Under the pieces are notes generated by a model. It was not told the DNA's origin. It made no database searches and saw only the letters and a list, made by a program, of their open reading frames with translations. This document shows, piece after piece, positions 41,922 through 51,231 of a DNA stretch of 51,285 nt. The DNA comes from Nitrospira sp. (lineage in GTDB: Bacteria; Nitrospirota; Nitrospiria; Nitrospirales; Nitrospiraceae), in assembly GCA_024998685.1 (NCBI GenBank), contig JACOEH010000038.1, forward strand, positions 1 through 51,285. Reading direction: 5' to 3'. A program made the translations under genes and the position numbers. The first letter of the stretch is position 1. Every line of letters starts with the position of its first letter.

Positions 41922-44588
41922 TCACGCCACCTTCATAATGGACACCGTCGCCGTCCGGAACGCCGGCGCATGGGTGATCGGATCGATGACGCATTCAAAT
42001 AGTCGGACGGCAGCTTGGCCGAAGTGATACGGGAACCATGCCGTTCCTTGTGGGACCCGCTCCATAATCTTGACCTCGGTCGTCATTTCCCCGGACGTGC
42101 TGGAGAGGCGGACCCGATCTCCATCCGACAAGGCAAAGCGCGCGGCGTCAAGCGGATTGATACGGAGCCGGCCGCTTCCTTCGACCTGTAACAACCCTTT
42201 CGATCGTGTGGATAATTTTCCTGAATGGAACAGGCTCTGAGCCAATTCCAACCGCACGGTTCCATCCGGTCTGGACGTTCGCGGGATAGGTTGATATCTC
42301 ATTGCGAGGTCACGCTGATAGCCGGCAGTGAGATAACGGTCCACAGCCGAGAGATCAACTTTAGGCGGCAACGGTGTGGGCCCCAGCGAACCATAGCCGG
42401 GAATGAGGCTCCGAATTTCCTTGAGGATCTCTTTGCTTTCGGCGTACTCCATCGGCGAGTCCAATAAGATAGAAAGCGCGGAAAAGACTTCCCAATCGGG
42501 GCGGCTTTCTCCGATGGGTTCGATCGCCGGACGAACGGCCTGGACATGTCCCTCGGTATTGGTAAACGTCCCGTGTTTTTCCAGAGATGAAGCGGCCGGC
42601 AACACGACGTGGGCCAAGGCGGCCGTCTCCGTTAAAAACAGCTCTTGGCACACCAAGAGATCGAGGTTGCGCAGTGATTTCTCGGCCTGTATCGTCGCGG
42701 GGAGGCTTCCGACCGGATTCTCTCCGACGATGAACATCGCCTTGAGGGAGCCCGCGTCGGCTCGATCCAACATTTTGATGAGGGAAACTCCTCTTTCGGT
42801 CGGGAGTTCGGCTTTCCATTGCTTCGCGATCCTCTCGCGATCCGTGCTGTCGGCGATGGGGTGGGCACCGGGCAGACATTCGGTGACGGTTCCCATTTCG
42901 ACCGCTCCCTGGTCGTTGTTTTCCTCGGCGAGCGGCGCAAAGCCACAGCCGGGACTATCCAACTTCCCTGTCAGAAGAAGCAGATCCAAGAGGGTCAAAC
43001 ATCCGCTGTAGCCGTGTTCGCTCCGCAGCAAGAGCTGTCCGGCCAAGATAACGACTCGACGTGCTCCCGCCGTCACCTTGGCCGCCCTCACAAAAGCATC
43101 CGGCTCGATTCCGGTCGCCGCCTGTAGGTCCTGCCAAGAGGTCTGTCGCAGCGCGCTCGTCACGGCGTTGAGATATGCCGGATACCGTTGCGCGAGGTCC
43201 GGCTGTACCAGATTCTGTTCTACGACGGCCTTCACCAAACCAAGAATGGCATTGGGCGTGTCGCCGGTCGGAATACGGAAATGATGGTGAGAGAGATTGG
43301 CGATATTGCTCATCGTGTCGACGACCGGTTCCAACGACTCGATCGTAATCAGCGTCGCCCGGCGTTTCTTCACCGCTTCTTTGACTTTGAGGCCCGTGAT
43401 GGGATTCGTCTCGGTAATGTTCGTGCCGACGAGAATAAGGACGTCCGCATCCAGGATGTCGTCGAAGGTGACGGTCCACCGATGTGTTCCCTGTACGAGT
43501 TGCATGACATGCAGACCGTTGACATGGCCATAGCGCGCGCTGCTGTCGATATGGTTGGTGCCGACGGCCACGCGGAGAAATTTCTGAAACAGGTACAATT
43601 CCTCGTTGGTGCAACGGCCGGAAATCAATCCTGCGAAACTCTGTCCCCCATAGGCTGCCTTAATCTCGCGGACACGGTCGGCGACGTATTCCAGAGCTTC
43701 TTCCCAGGTCGCCTGCACCAGCATGCCGTCGCGCCGAATGAGCGGATGGGTCAGGCGATGAGGATCGCCGGCCGCATGGAACCCAAAAAACCCGCGAGCG
43801 CACAGGTCGCCGTTGTTGCGCCCCGCTCCATGCGCCGAGTTCACTTCAATGAGCTCCTGCTCCTTCGTCTGCACGGTGATCTGGCACCCGTCACCGCAGT
43901 AGCCGCAGATGGTCTCGGCTCGTTTCAGCATCCAGGGCCGGTACTCGTACATGGACAGTCGGCTGGTAATCGCTCCGACCGGGCAGATCTGAACGCAGCC
44001 CCCGCAAAACTCACAATCGAGCGGGTGAGAGCCGAAGTACTTGATTTCGGTCATGGTGCCGCGGCCGACCGGCGCCAACGCTTTGACGTCCATGACTTCA
44101 TCGCAGTATCGGACACAGCGAAGACATTGCACGCAGCGATTCATCTGCGTTTCGATGAGCGGACTGAAATACTCCTTTTGGAAGATGCGCTTGGTTTCAA
44201 CGAACCGGCTGGTCGCCGTGTACTGGTGCGAAAAGTCTTGAAGGTCGCACTTTCCCCCTTGATCGCAAACCGGACAGTCCAGCGGATGATTGGCAAGAAT
44301 AAACTCGAGCACCGATCGATGGGCGTCGTCGACCACAGTGGTGGCGGTGCGCACGCTCATTCCTTCGTCGGCCGGCGTGCTGCAAGCCGTTTGGAGTTTG
44401 GGCATCTTTTCGATTTCGACCAGGCACATGCGGCAATTGGCGTCCGGCTTGAGTTTTGGGTGATAGCAGAAGTGCGGAATCATAACGCCGACGCGACGAG
44501 CCGCTTCGATCACCAATGTCCCTTTCGGGACGTTGACCGCCATCCCGTCGATCGTGATGCGAACCATCTGCGGTGTCGTCTCAGGCAT
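41922..44588 (-). CDS. nuoG: NADH-quinone oxidoreductase subunit G
   Basis: An 888-residue subunit. The N-terminal [2Fe-2S] domain has CYHPKLKPDANCRMC and a later Cys; next come HPLDCPVCDQGGKC, then the ferredoxin motifs CVQCLRCVRYC and CEFCGGCVQICP. The molybdopterin-oxidoreductase-like part opens with CGYCGDGC plus a distant Cys (GDLCARG), the ligands of the off-path cluster N7, then FLISGR-type GLISGRCTNEE. The C-terminal domain is complete. The start may be M1 or M8 (MVRITIDG). Confidence 0.96.
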   Translation of the reverse strand: MPETTPQMVRITIDGMAVNVPKGTLVIEAARRVGVMIPHFCYHPKLKPDANCRMCLVEIEKMPKLQTACSTPADEGMSVRTATTVVDDAHRSVLEFILANHPLDCPVCDQGGKCDLQDFSHQYTATSRFVETKRIFQKEYFSPLIETQMNRCVQCLRCVRYCDEVMDVKALAPVGRGTMTEIKYFGSHPLDCEFCGGCVQICPVGAITSRLSMYEYRPWMLKRAETICGYCGDGCQITVQTKEQELIEVNSAHGAGRNNGDLCARGFFGFHAAGDPHRLTHPLIRRDGMLVQATWEEALEYVADRVREIKAAYGGQSFAGLISGRCTNEELYLFQKFLRVAVGTNHIDSSARYGHVNGLHVMQLVQGTHRWTVTFDDILDADVLILVGTNITETNPITGLKVKEAVKKRRATLITIESLEPVVDTMSNIANLSHHHFRIPTGDTPNAILGLVKAVVEQNLVQPDLAQRYPAYLNAVTSALRQTSWQDLQAATGIEPDAFVRAAKVTAGARRVVILAGQLLLRSEHGYSGCLTLLDLLLLTGKLDSPGCGFAPLAEENNDQGAVEMGTVTECLPGAHPIADSTDRERIAKQWKAELPTERGVSLIKMLDRADAGSLKAMFIVGENPVGSLPATIQAEKSLRNLDLLVCQELFLTETAALAHVVLPAASSLEKHGTFTNTEGHVQAVRPAIEPIGESRPDWEVFSALSILLDSPMEYAESKEILKEIRSLIPGYGSLGPTPLPPKVDLSAVDRYLTAGYQRDLAMRYQPIPRTSRPDGTVRLELAQSLFHSGKLSTRSKGLLQVEGSGRLRINPLDAARFALSDGDRVRLSSTSGEMTTEVKIMERVPQGTAWFPYHFGQAAVRLFECVIDPITHAPAFRTATVSIMKVA

Positions 44589-44593
44589 GCTCT

Positions 44594-44683
44594 CCGTTAT
44601 TCGTTCAACGTGAACCGTTCAACGCATGATTCTTGCGAATAACGGTTCGACAAGCTCACCGTCCCGAGCTCAGTCGAGGGACG
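44594..44683. repeat. Palindromic repeats between nuoF and nuoG
   Basis: CCGTTATTCG (44594-44603) and CGAATAACGG (44636-44645) are perfect inverted copies. Next to them is a REP-like segment (TTCGACAAGCTCACCGTCCC) with a CGTCCC/GGGACG stem at 44660-44683. The 103-bp gap holds no gene. It may stabilise or partly terminate the operon transcript. Confidence 0.5.
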
Positions 44684-44691
44684 ATTCACCA

Positions 44692-45999
44692 TTAACGTCC
44701 TATTCCCACTTGCCCGGGCATGATCAAATTCGCCGCTTCCGCTTCATTGATGAGGTCGACGTACTCCTGCCGCCAATGTTTCAGCGTGCTTTGGATCGGA
44801 GCGACTGCCGCGTCGCCGAAGGCGCAGACCGTGCGGCCTGCGATGTTTTTGCATAGATCCGACAAGGTTTCAAGATCCTCCATCCGGCCACGCTTTGCCA
44901 AAATTCTACGGAGCGTCTGTACGAGCCACGAACTGCCTTCCCGGCAAGGACTGCATTTCCCACAGGACTCATGGTAGAAAAATTCCATCAGCCGAAGCGC
45001 TGCCCACACCATGCTGGTGCCTTCTTCCATCACCGTCACGCCGCCCGATCCCAACATGGATCCCGCCGCCGCAACATGTTCAAAATCCAGTTTCACGTCG
45101 AGATGGGCCGGTGTCAGAAAAGGCGCCGAGGCTCCTCCGGGAATAAAGGCTTTCATCGGCTTGTCGGACCGCATGCCGCCGGCATGTTCGTACACCAACT
45201 CTCGGACCGTCATCCCCATCGGAACTTCATAATTGCCCGGTCGTTTGACATGCCCGCTGACACAGAAGACTCTGGTACCGGTGCTCTTCGGCGGAGAGCC
45301 GATCGACGCAAACCACTCGGGTCCTTTGTTGACGATATGGGGAAGGTTCGCCAGCGTCTCGACGTTATTGACCACCGTCGGTTTATTGTAGAGTCCATGC
45401 GTGGCTGGAAACGGCGGCTTGATACGGGGAAGCCCCCGTTTGCCCTCGAGTGATTCCAAGAGCGCCGTTTCTTCGCCGCAAATATAGGCTCCCGCTCCCC
45501 GGTGCACCCAGACGTCCACATTGACGCCGGTGCCGAGAATGTTCTGTCCGATATACCCCGCGACTCTCGCTTCGCCGATGGCATATTCCAAGATCTTTGA
45601 GCCCAGGACCATTTCCCCCCGGATGTAGATGTAGGCAGTTTCCGCGCCGATGGCATAGCAAGCCAACACGATGCCTTCCAATACTTGATGGGGATCCCGC
45701 TCCATGAGTTGACGATCCTTAAACGTACCCGGCTCGCTCTCATCTGCGTTGCAGCACAGATAACGGGGACCTTGATAGTCTTTCGGCAGAAATCCCCATT
45801 TTACGCCGGTCGGGAAGCCGGCGCCGCCTCTGCCGCGTAATCCGGACTTGCGGACCATCGCCGTCACATCCGGCGGAGCGATCTTTCCGAGCGTGTTCCG
45901 CAAGGCTTGATAGCCGCCGGTCTTCTCATAGTCCGTCAGCGACCCGGTGTAGCCGGGTTGCATCATGTTCTTTAAAAGAATGAGCTCGTGTTTAGGCAT
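44692..45999 (-). CDS. nuoF: NADH-quinone oxidoreductase subunit F
   Basis: A 435-residue subunit that oxidises NADH. FMN/NADH-binding segments are GLRGRGGAGFPTGVKW, NADESEPGTFKDR and GAGAYICGEETALLESLEG. The N3 [4Fe-4S] ligands are in ESCGKCSPCREG with a later Cys in SDLCKNIAGRTVCAFGD. Length is normal. It lies 10 bp after nuoE. Confidence 0.97.
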   Translation of the reverse strand: MPKHELILLKNMMQPGYTGSLTDYEKTGGYQALRNTLGKIAPPDVTAMVRKSGLRGRGGAGFPTGVKWGFLPKDYQGPRYLCCNADESEPGTFKDRQLMERDPHQVLEGIVLACYAIGAETAYIYIRGEMVLGSKILEYAIGEARVAGYIGQNILGTGVNVDVWVHRGAGAYICGEETALLESLEGKRGLPRIKPPFPATHGLYNKPTVVNNVETLANLPHIVNKGPEWFASIGSPPKSTGTRVFCVSGHVKRPGNYEVPMGMTVRELVYEHAGGMRSDKPMKAFIPGGASAPFLTPAHLDVKLDFEHVAAAGSMLGSGGVTVMEEGTSMVWAALRLMEFFYHESCGKCSPCREGSSWLVQTLRRILAKRGRMEDLETLSDLCKNIAGRTVCAFGDAAVAPIQSTLKHWRQEYVDLINEAEAANLIMPGQVGIGR

Positions 46000-46009
46000 G
46001 TCAATCTCG

Positions 46010-46546
46010 TCACGCGCCCCGCCCCGAGGGCACCGGTTCCGGCCACATAAACGGCCCGCTCTTCAGTGGACTGGTTCCTGTCGATCGCAGATCGGCCAAA
46101 ATCCGGTCCAATTTGTCCTCGGTCAGCTGCTCATAGTAGTCATCATTGATCTGCATCATGGGACCGGTCCCACAGGCGGCCAAACATTCCACCACACTGA
46201 GGCTGAACAGGCCGTCTGCCGTCGATTCACCCGGGGCAATTCCGAGCTTCATTTTAATCCATTCGATCACCGTATCCGAGCCGACGAGAGCGCACATGAG
46301 GGACTTGCATACCTGCATATGGAATTTGCCCGTCGGCTTCAGGTTAAACATCGTGTAAAACGTGATCGTCTCATAGACCTGCGGAGGCGTCAGCCTGATA
46401 AGATGCGCGATCTCCTGCATTGCCGACTCGGTCACGTAGCCGTGATCACGCTGAGCGATGTAAAGGAGCGGGATCAAGGCGGAACGCTTAACCGGATAGC
46501 GGCTCAGGATCTCATCGATTTCTTTCCCGTATTTATCCTTCAGCAT
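46010..46546 (-). CDS. nuoE: NADH-quinone oxidoreductase subunit E
   Basis: A 178-residue thioredoxin-like [2Fe-2S] subunit (cluster N1a). The cysteine ligands are in VCKSLMCALVGSD and VECLAACGTGPMM. The N-terminal helical block shows LIPLLYIAQRDHGYV then YETITFYTMF. ATG 46546 is used because GGAGG lies four bases upstream; an ATG at 46561 would add MCGGT and overlap that site. The gap to nuoCD holds an inverted repeat. Confidence 0.95.
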   Translation of the reverse strand: MLKDKYGKEIDEILSRYPVKRSALIPLLYIAQRDHGYVTESAMQEIAHLIRLTPPQVYETITFYTMFNLKPTGKFHMQVCKSLMCALVGSDTVIEWIKMKLGIAPGESTADGLFSLSVVECLAACGTGPMMQINDDYYEQLTEDKLDRILADLRSTGTSPLKSGPFMWPEPVPSGRGA

Positions 46547-46577
46547 AGTTCCTCCGCACATCCCCTACCGGGGCGGC

Positions 46578-46695
46578 GGCCAGGATATTCCAAATTGCGC
46601 GCATTGACCGAGCACGCCGTTTATACCCGCCCCCCGCGTTGCCAAGACTCCGCATCCGAGCGTGCGCGGGCAGCGAGCACTGGAACATCCTGGCC
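46578..46695. repeat. 118-bp inverted-repeat element between nuoCD and nuoE
   Basis: GGCCAGGATATTCC (46578-46591) and GGAACATCCTGGCC (46682-46695) are inverted copies with one mismatch. The GC-rich interior could form further stems. It fills most of the gap, so the two genes are linked only through this structure. No coding sequence is seen. Confidence 0.5.
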
Positions 46696-46702
46696 GTACG
46701 TC

Positions 46703-48463
46703 TCATCTATCACACTCCCCCATGACCACATCGTAGGTCCCGAAAATCGTGATGATGTCGGAAATCAAGTAGCCGCGTGCCATATGGTCGAACGCCCCCA
46801 TGTGGATGAAGGAGGGTGAGCGAATTTTCAACCGATACGGGCGTGGAGATCCATCACTAATGATAAAAAATCCCAATTCTCCCTTGGGCGCTTCAGTCGC
46901 GCAATAGGTTTCCCCTTTCGGCGGCTTGAATCCTTGGGTGAAGATGATGAAATGATGAATCAAGCTTTCCATGTCGCGCATCACTTGCGGCTTGGGCGGC
47001 GGAATGTATTGCGGCATATCGGCGATGATCGGCCCGGGCGGCATCTGGTCGAGACATTGCGAAATGATCCGCGCGCTCTGACGCATCTCTTCGACACGAA
47101 TCCAATAGCGATCGTAGGTGTCGCCGTTTTTCCCGACCGGCACTTCCCAGTCTACTTTATGGTAGACGCCGTAGGGTTCGAGCTTACGTACATCATAGGA
47201 CACACCGGATCCCCGCAAGGCCGGGCCGGTCATGCCGAAATTGATCGCATCTTCCCCGGAGATGACGGCGACATGCTTTGTCCGACCCAACCAAATACGG
47301 TTGCCCGCGAGCAGTGAATCATACTCGGTCACTTTTTGTGGGAACGTCTCCAGAAACGCCTTGAGGCGAGCCACCAATTCGGGAGTGAAATCGCTGTCCA
47401 CGCCGCCGATTCGATAATAATTCAAAGTGAGCCGGGCTCCGCACAGCTTTTCGAACATGTCGAGTAAGGTTTCCCGCTCGCGAAACGTCCAGAAGAAGAT
47501 CGTCATGGCGCCGATATCCAGAGCCTGAGCGCCCAACCAGAACAGATGTCCCAGAATGCGCTGCATCTCCGCGACAATGGTTCGGATATACTCGGCTCGT
47601 TCAGGCACGGTGATGCCGAGCAGCTTTTCAACGGCCCGCACATAGGCATAATTGTTGGCCATCGCGCAGACATAGTCGAGTCGGTCGGTGTGCGGAATGA
47701 TCTGCATGTAAGCGAGGCCCTCGGCCAGTTTCTCGACGCCCCGATGGAGGTATCCCAGATCCGGCGTCGCCTTGACGATCCGTTCTCCGTCCAGCTCGAG
47801 AACGACCCGCACCACGCCGTGCGTGCTCGGATGTTGTGGGCCCATATTCAGCAACAGTTCTTCCCGCCGGTTCGATGAGGACCCTGTCGGCTCGGAGAGG
47901 AACAACTTCTTCTCAGCCTCGGGAACCTCGCCTTCGATGTGCTCCACCGGCGGTTCATCGAGGCGCGGAATAAAGTCGAACTGACTCCGCCACCCTCGGC
48001 CTTCCGTCGGGAAGTCCTTTCGCAGCGGATACCCTTCCGCATAATCTTCCGGCAGGAGGATGCGGCGTAGATCCGGGTGGCCTGAAAACCGGATCCCCAT
48101 CATGTCGTAAACTTCGCGTTCCAGGAAGACTGCGCCGCGCCAGACGCTTGTGACGGAGTCCAGCGACGGGTTCTCTTCGGTAACCCGCGTTTTCAGCCGA
48201 ATTCGTCTGCCGTGCGGAAGCGACAACAAGAGATAGATGACTTCAAACCGTTGCTGATCCGCCGGATAGTCGGCGGAGCAGATATCGGTGATATGGTCGA
48301 AACAAGCCTCCGGGTCGTCGTGCAAAAAACGAGCGACCTCCAAGATTTTCGGGGCAGCGACATGAACGGTCACTTCCGATCGAGCCGTGTCGACATCGAC
48401 GGAGAGCACCGCCTCCGGGAACTTATTGAGTAACGTTTCAATGAGAGATCGCATAGGGTTCAC
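46703..48463 (-). CDS. nuoCD: NADH-quinone oxidoreductase fused subunit C/D
   Basis: A 586-residue fusion. The NuoC part (1-200) has REVYDMMGIRFSGHPDLRRI and LRKDFPTEGRG. The NuoD part (about 205-586) has LLNMGPQHPSTHGVVR, LGYLHRGVEKLAEG, LRGSGVSYDVRK and the C-terminal IIGT-like IFGTYDVVMGECDR. Quinone-site His and Asp regions are conserved. The arginine of LHRGVEK, near cluster N2, is the probable target of the NDUFAF7-type methyltransferase that heads the operon. The start is GTG 48463 or ATG 48454. Confidence 0.96.
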   Translation of the reverse strand: MNPMRSLIETLLNKFPEAVLSVDVDTARSEVTVHVAAPKILEVARFLHDDPEACFDHITDICSADYPADQQRFEVIYLLLSLPHGRRIRLKTRVTEENPSLDSVTSVWRGAVFLEREVYDMMGIRFSGHPDLRRILLPEDYAEGYPLRKDFPTEGRGWRSQFDFIPRLDEPPVEHIEGEVPEAEKKLFLSEPTGSSSNRREELLLNMGPQHPSTHGVVRVVLELDGERIVKATPDLGYLHRGVEKLAEGLAYMQIIPHTDRLDYVCAMANNYAYVRAVEKLLGITVPERAEYIRTIVAEMQRILGHLFWLGAQALDIGAMTIFFWTFRERETLLDMFEKLCGARLTLNYYRIGGVDSDFTPELVARLKAFLETFPQKVTEYDSLLAGNRIWLGRTKHVAVISGEDAINFGMTGPALRGSGVSYDVRKLEPYGVYHKVDWEVPVGKNGDTYDRYWIRVEEMRQSARIISQCLDQMPPGPIIADMPQYIPPPKPQVMRDMESLIHHFIIFTQGFKPPKGETYCATEAPKGELGFFIISDGSPRPYRLKIRSPSFIHMGAFDHMARGYLISDIITIFGTYDVVMGECDR

Positions 48464-48527
48464 ACTGCGAGAAAGGCGCGAACGGCCCCGTTACGCATGT
48501 CGCGCGACTCGCGCGTGTCTTGCTGGC

Positions 48528-49007
48528 TTATTTCACGAACACTCTCTCTCGCTGGATCTTTTCCTGTAACTTCAGCAGTCCGTCCAGCAGGGCTTCCGGT
48601 CTCGGAGGGCAGCCGGGTACATAGACATCAACCGGCACGATCTGATCCACACCCTGGACGACCGCATAGCTGTTGTAGTGATTGCCCGAGGTCGCGCACG
48701 AGCCCATGCAGATTACATATCGAGGCTCAGGCATTTGGTCGTAGATCCGTCGAATGACGGGCGCCATCTTGCGCGAGACCGTTCCCGCGACAATCATGAG
48801 ATCGGATTGTCTGGGGGATGCACGAAAGACACCGGCGCCGAAGCGGTCCAGGTCATAGCGGGAGGAGACGCTGGCGATCATTTCAATGGCGCAGCAGGCC
48901 AGCCCGAAAGTCATGGGCCACAAGGCCGACTTCCTCGCCCAGTTGACGACCGCATCGAGATTCGTCGTCACGATATTCGCGTCAAACTGTCGTTCCAGAA
49001 GGCTCAC
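48528..49007 (-). CDS. nuoB: NADH-quinone oxidoreductase subunit B
   Basis: A 159-residue subunit carrying cluster N2. Ligands are the adjacent cysteines in [19 protein letters not shown] and [12 protein letters not shown]. The start is GTG with an AAGGA-type site upstream. The 185-bp gap to nuoA contains a GCGGTGG/CCACCGC stem-loop and no gene. Confidence 0.97.
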   Translation of the reverse strand: MSLLERQFDANIVTTNLDAVVNWARKSALWPMTFGLACCAIEMIASVSSRYDLDRFGAGVFRASPRQSDLMIVAGTVSRKMAPVIRRIYDQMPEPRYVICMGSCATSGNHYNSYAVVQGVDQIVPVDVYVPGCPPRPEALLDGLLKLQEKIQRERVFVK

Positions 49008-49192
49008 GTCCTTTATCTACCTCTTTTACGGAAGGATGATGGGCTTCTTTCACTGCGCGCGTTTTCTCACCCACCCTAACCCTGGTCGCGCCGAGACGCG
49101 TCCTTTGCCCATGCGAGCACCGCCCGTTATATATTGCTTCAATAGACCTTGAGTGCGCGGTGGGCGAGCAAGAAGGATAGGTCCACCGCCCT

Positions 49193-49564
49193 TCAATCCC
49201 ATTCCAGCGCTCCTTTCTTCCATGCGTACCAGAACCCGACCACGAGGATGGCGATGAATAGGACCATCTCTACTAATCCAACCAGCCCAAGACTGTGGAA
49301 TGCAACGGCCCAAGGAAACATGAAGACGATCTCGATATCAAAAATGACGAAGAGCATCGCGATGATGTAGTACCGAATCGGAAACTGTACGCGGGCGTCC
49401 TGAAAAAGCGGACTGCCGCTCTCGTACGGGGCTAACTTTGCCCGATAGGGCTGGTTGGGACGGACAAACTTCCCGAGCAAGAGGGTCAGCGTTCCGAGCG
49501 CAATACCCACCCCGATGAAAATGAGGATCGGGATATAGTTTTCCGGGACGGCTGCGTCACCCAT
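49193..49564 (-). CDS. nuoA: NADH-quinone oxidoreductase subunit A
   Basis: A 123-residue subunit with three membrane helices and the conserved blocks KLAPYESGSPLFQDAR, FPIRYYIIAMLFVIFDIEIV and FMFPWAVAF. The loop after helix 1 lines the quinone site. It lies 52 bp after midA. Confidence 0.96.
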   Translation of the reverse strand: MGDAAVPENYIPILIFIGVGIALGTLTLLLGKFVRPNQPYRAKLAPYESGSPLFQDARVQFPIRYYIIAMLFVIFDIEIVFMFPWAVAFHSLGLVGLVEMVLFIAILVVGFWYAWKKGALEWD

Positions 49565-49616
49565 ACAGACCTCAGAACACGTTATCGAACGTCGGTAATG
49601 CCGTCATGCGAATTCC

Positions 49617-50792
49617 TCACGCGGCTGATTGCTCCGTGAGGGCCGAATCAAAGAACGGTTTGTACCGTAAGCCGTCAAGTTCGGGCTGCTGGATTTCCTT
49701 GTGTTGGATGAGGACCTTAAACGTCGTACCCATGCCGTTCGGTCTCAGCAGATGAATCGCCGCTTTGAATTGCGGACTGTCCTGTTCCCACTCCGCGATC
49801 ATCTGTTCGACGCCGAGTCCCATGAGAAAACTCATCTGGTTCGTGAATCCGGTCAAGTGGAGTTTTTGCTCTTCACCGGCCGCCGCTAAGCTCGAAAAAT
49901 CCACATGGGCGGTCATGTCCTGTTCGCCCACGCGCAGAAACGGGTCTTCGTTCACGGATTGTCGGGAATAGCAAAGAAATGTGCCATGTTTTCGATCGGA
50001 CCGATAGAGATCTTGTTGGCTGTGTCCATAGTCTATGGTGAGCACGAATCCACGATCCAGACGCTGAGCGACTTGCTTCATCCATTCCGATGCCGGGAGG
50101 TTGATCTCGGTTCGATAGCCTTCCGGCCAATCGGCGTTCATGCGGCGAAGACGATGGATCAGCGTGTCCGACGACAAGGGCATGAGACACTCAACGAACT
50201 TTCCGTCTCGATAGTCCACCCAGAGTTCCTCGATGCCCTTGGCTGTGACCTGAACGCGGTGGACCGGAAACGAGTCCACGAGTTCATTGCTGAAGAACAG
50301 ACCGGTCAGACCTTGATGGGGCACATTCGCAAGGTCGTCCATCCATGTCAGTAGGGCTGCTCGATCCAGCCAGGGAGTGAGATTCCGGCGCTGCAACTCG
50401 CGCATGGCCGGGCTTCGGTCTACCAGGACATACCGAAGATGCTGAAAAAACGAACGATAACGATGTGCGCATGTCATCAGGATGTGCTTCGCCAGCAAGC
50501 CCTTGCCGGGCCCCATTTCAACGATGGTAAAGGGATGGGGTTGACCGAGTAATCGGTACATCTGTTCAGCTTGCTTGGCCAGAGCTTGTCCAAGGATAGG
50601 ATGGACATCCGAGCTCGTGTAAAAATCACCTCGCCGGCCGATCCGTTCTTGCGGTGGCTCAGGGCTACGCATGTAATAGCCGAATTGCTGGTGATAGAGA
50701 GCCAACTCCATGAAACGAACAAACGGAATCGGACCGGAAGCGGCAATCTCAGCGGCAATGGCAGCAATGAGTTCCGGATGCCCTGTGCTCAC
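49617..50792 (-). CDS. midA: MidA/NDUFAF7-type SAM-dependent methyltransferase
   Basis: A protein of about 391 residues of COG1565. The methyltransferase signature is TIVEMGPGKGLLAKHIL (about 90-106), preceded by GDFYTSSDVHPILGQALAKQ and followed by GLFFSNELVDSFPVH and LTIDYGHSQQDLY, all family hallmarks. In mitochondria the homologue methylates an arginine of the 49-kDa (NuoD) subunit and is required for complex I assembly. Here it is the first gene of the nuo operon, strong context for the same role. GTG 50792 is preferred (GGAG six bases upstream) over a TTG at 50804. Confidence 0.9.
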   Translation of the reverse strand: MSTGHPELIAAIAAEIAASGPIPFVRFMELALYHQQFGYYMRSPEPPQERIGRRGDFYTSSDVHPILGQALAKQAEQMYRLLGQPHPFTIVEMGPGKGLLAKHILMTCAHRYRSFFQHLRYVLVDRSPAMRELQRRNLTPWLDRAALLTWMDDLANVPHQGLTGLFFSNELVDSFPVHRVQVTAKGIEELWVDYRDGKFVECLMPLSSDTLIHRLRRMNADWPEGYRTEINLPASEWMKQVAQRLDRGFVLTIDYGHSQQDLYRSDRKHGTFLCYSRQSVNEDPFLRVGEQDMTAHVDFSSLAAAGEEQKLHLTGFTNQMSFLMGLGVEQMIAEWEQDSPQFKAAIHLLRPNGMGTTFKVLIQHKEIQQPELDGLRYKPFFDSALTEQSAA

Positions 50793-50820
50793 GGAAAGCT
50801 CCAATTCACCATCAAGACGG

Positions 50821-50874
50821 AAAAAAGCGACACCCCTAGCTCATGGGCAGCGTCTTTGCCCATCGCTGGGTGTC
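50821..50874 (-). terminator. Hairpin plus T-run in the nuo leader
   Basis: GACACCC (50829-50835) pairs with GGGTGTC (50868-50874), AGC with GCT, and ATGGGCA (50843-50849) with TGCCCAT (50857-50863). Read on the minus strand the stem is followed after two bases by six T residues (50826-50821). It therefore looks like an intrinsic terminator located 29 bases before the midA start. It may be an attenuator of the complex I operon or the terminator of a lost upstream gene. Confidence 0.65.
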
Positions 50875-50885
50875 AAAGGGGAAAT

Positions 50886-50915
50886 AGAGTAGCCTTTGGA
50901 AGCGCGTTAAGTCAA
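50886..50915 (-). promoter_or_regulatory. Candidate promoter of the midA-nuo operon
   Basis: On the minus strand TTGACT (50910-50915) and TACTCT (50886-50891) are 18 bp apart. The -35 is good and the -10 is weak. A transcript from it would begin near 50879, just before the hairpin/T-run. From 50916 to 51231 I see no convincing gene; open frames there show no recognisable protein features. Confidence 0.35.
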
Positions 50916-51231
50916 GGCGAGATGAGGAGAAATAGAGCCGGGACCACCGTGCCTGGCCTCTCCCGCTCAGCAATTCGACCGTTCTCGTCTTACGCACAGC
51001 TTGGCGCCGAAACTCGTTCCATCCAACGCATCGCGGGACGGAACTTCGAACATCGGCGCCACTCGCCTGCGACGAGCCGCAGTGGTTCGCCGGAACGGTT
51101 CCCGAATTGCTGCACAGGTCGCCAGCCAGGCACAGTGATCCCGGCTCTATGAGAGGTGGGAGTAGGAGGTTGCGCCACGCATCACTGGCTTGCAGTCGGG
51201 CTGTAACCTCTGTTGCCAAAATAGTGGCGAT

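Noticed and set aside
50836-51219. A 127-residue open frame upstream of midA on the minus strand
   Set aside because: No ribosome-binding site, no recognisable motif and overlap with the terminator hairpin; composition looks like non-coding sequence.
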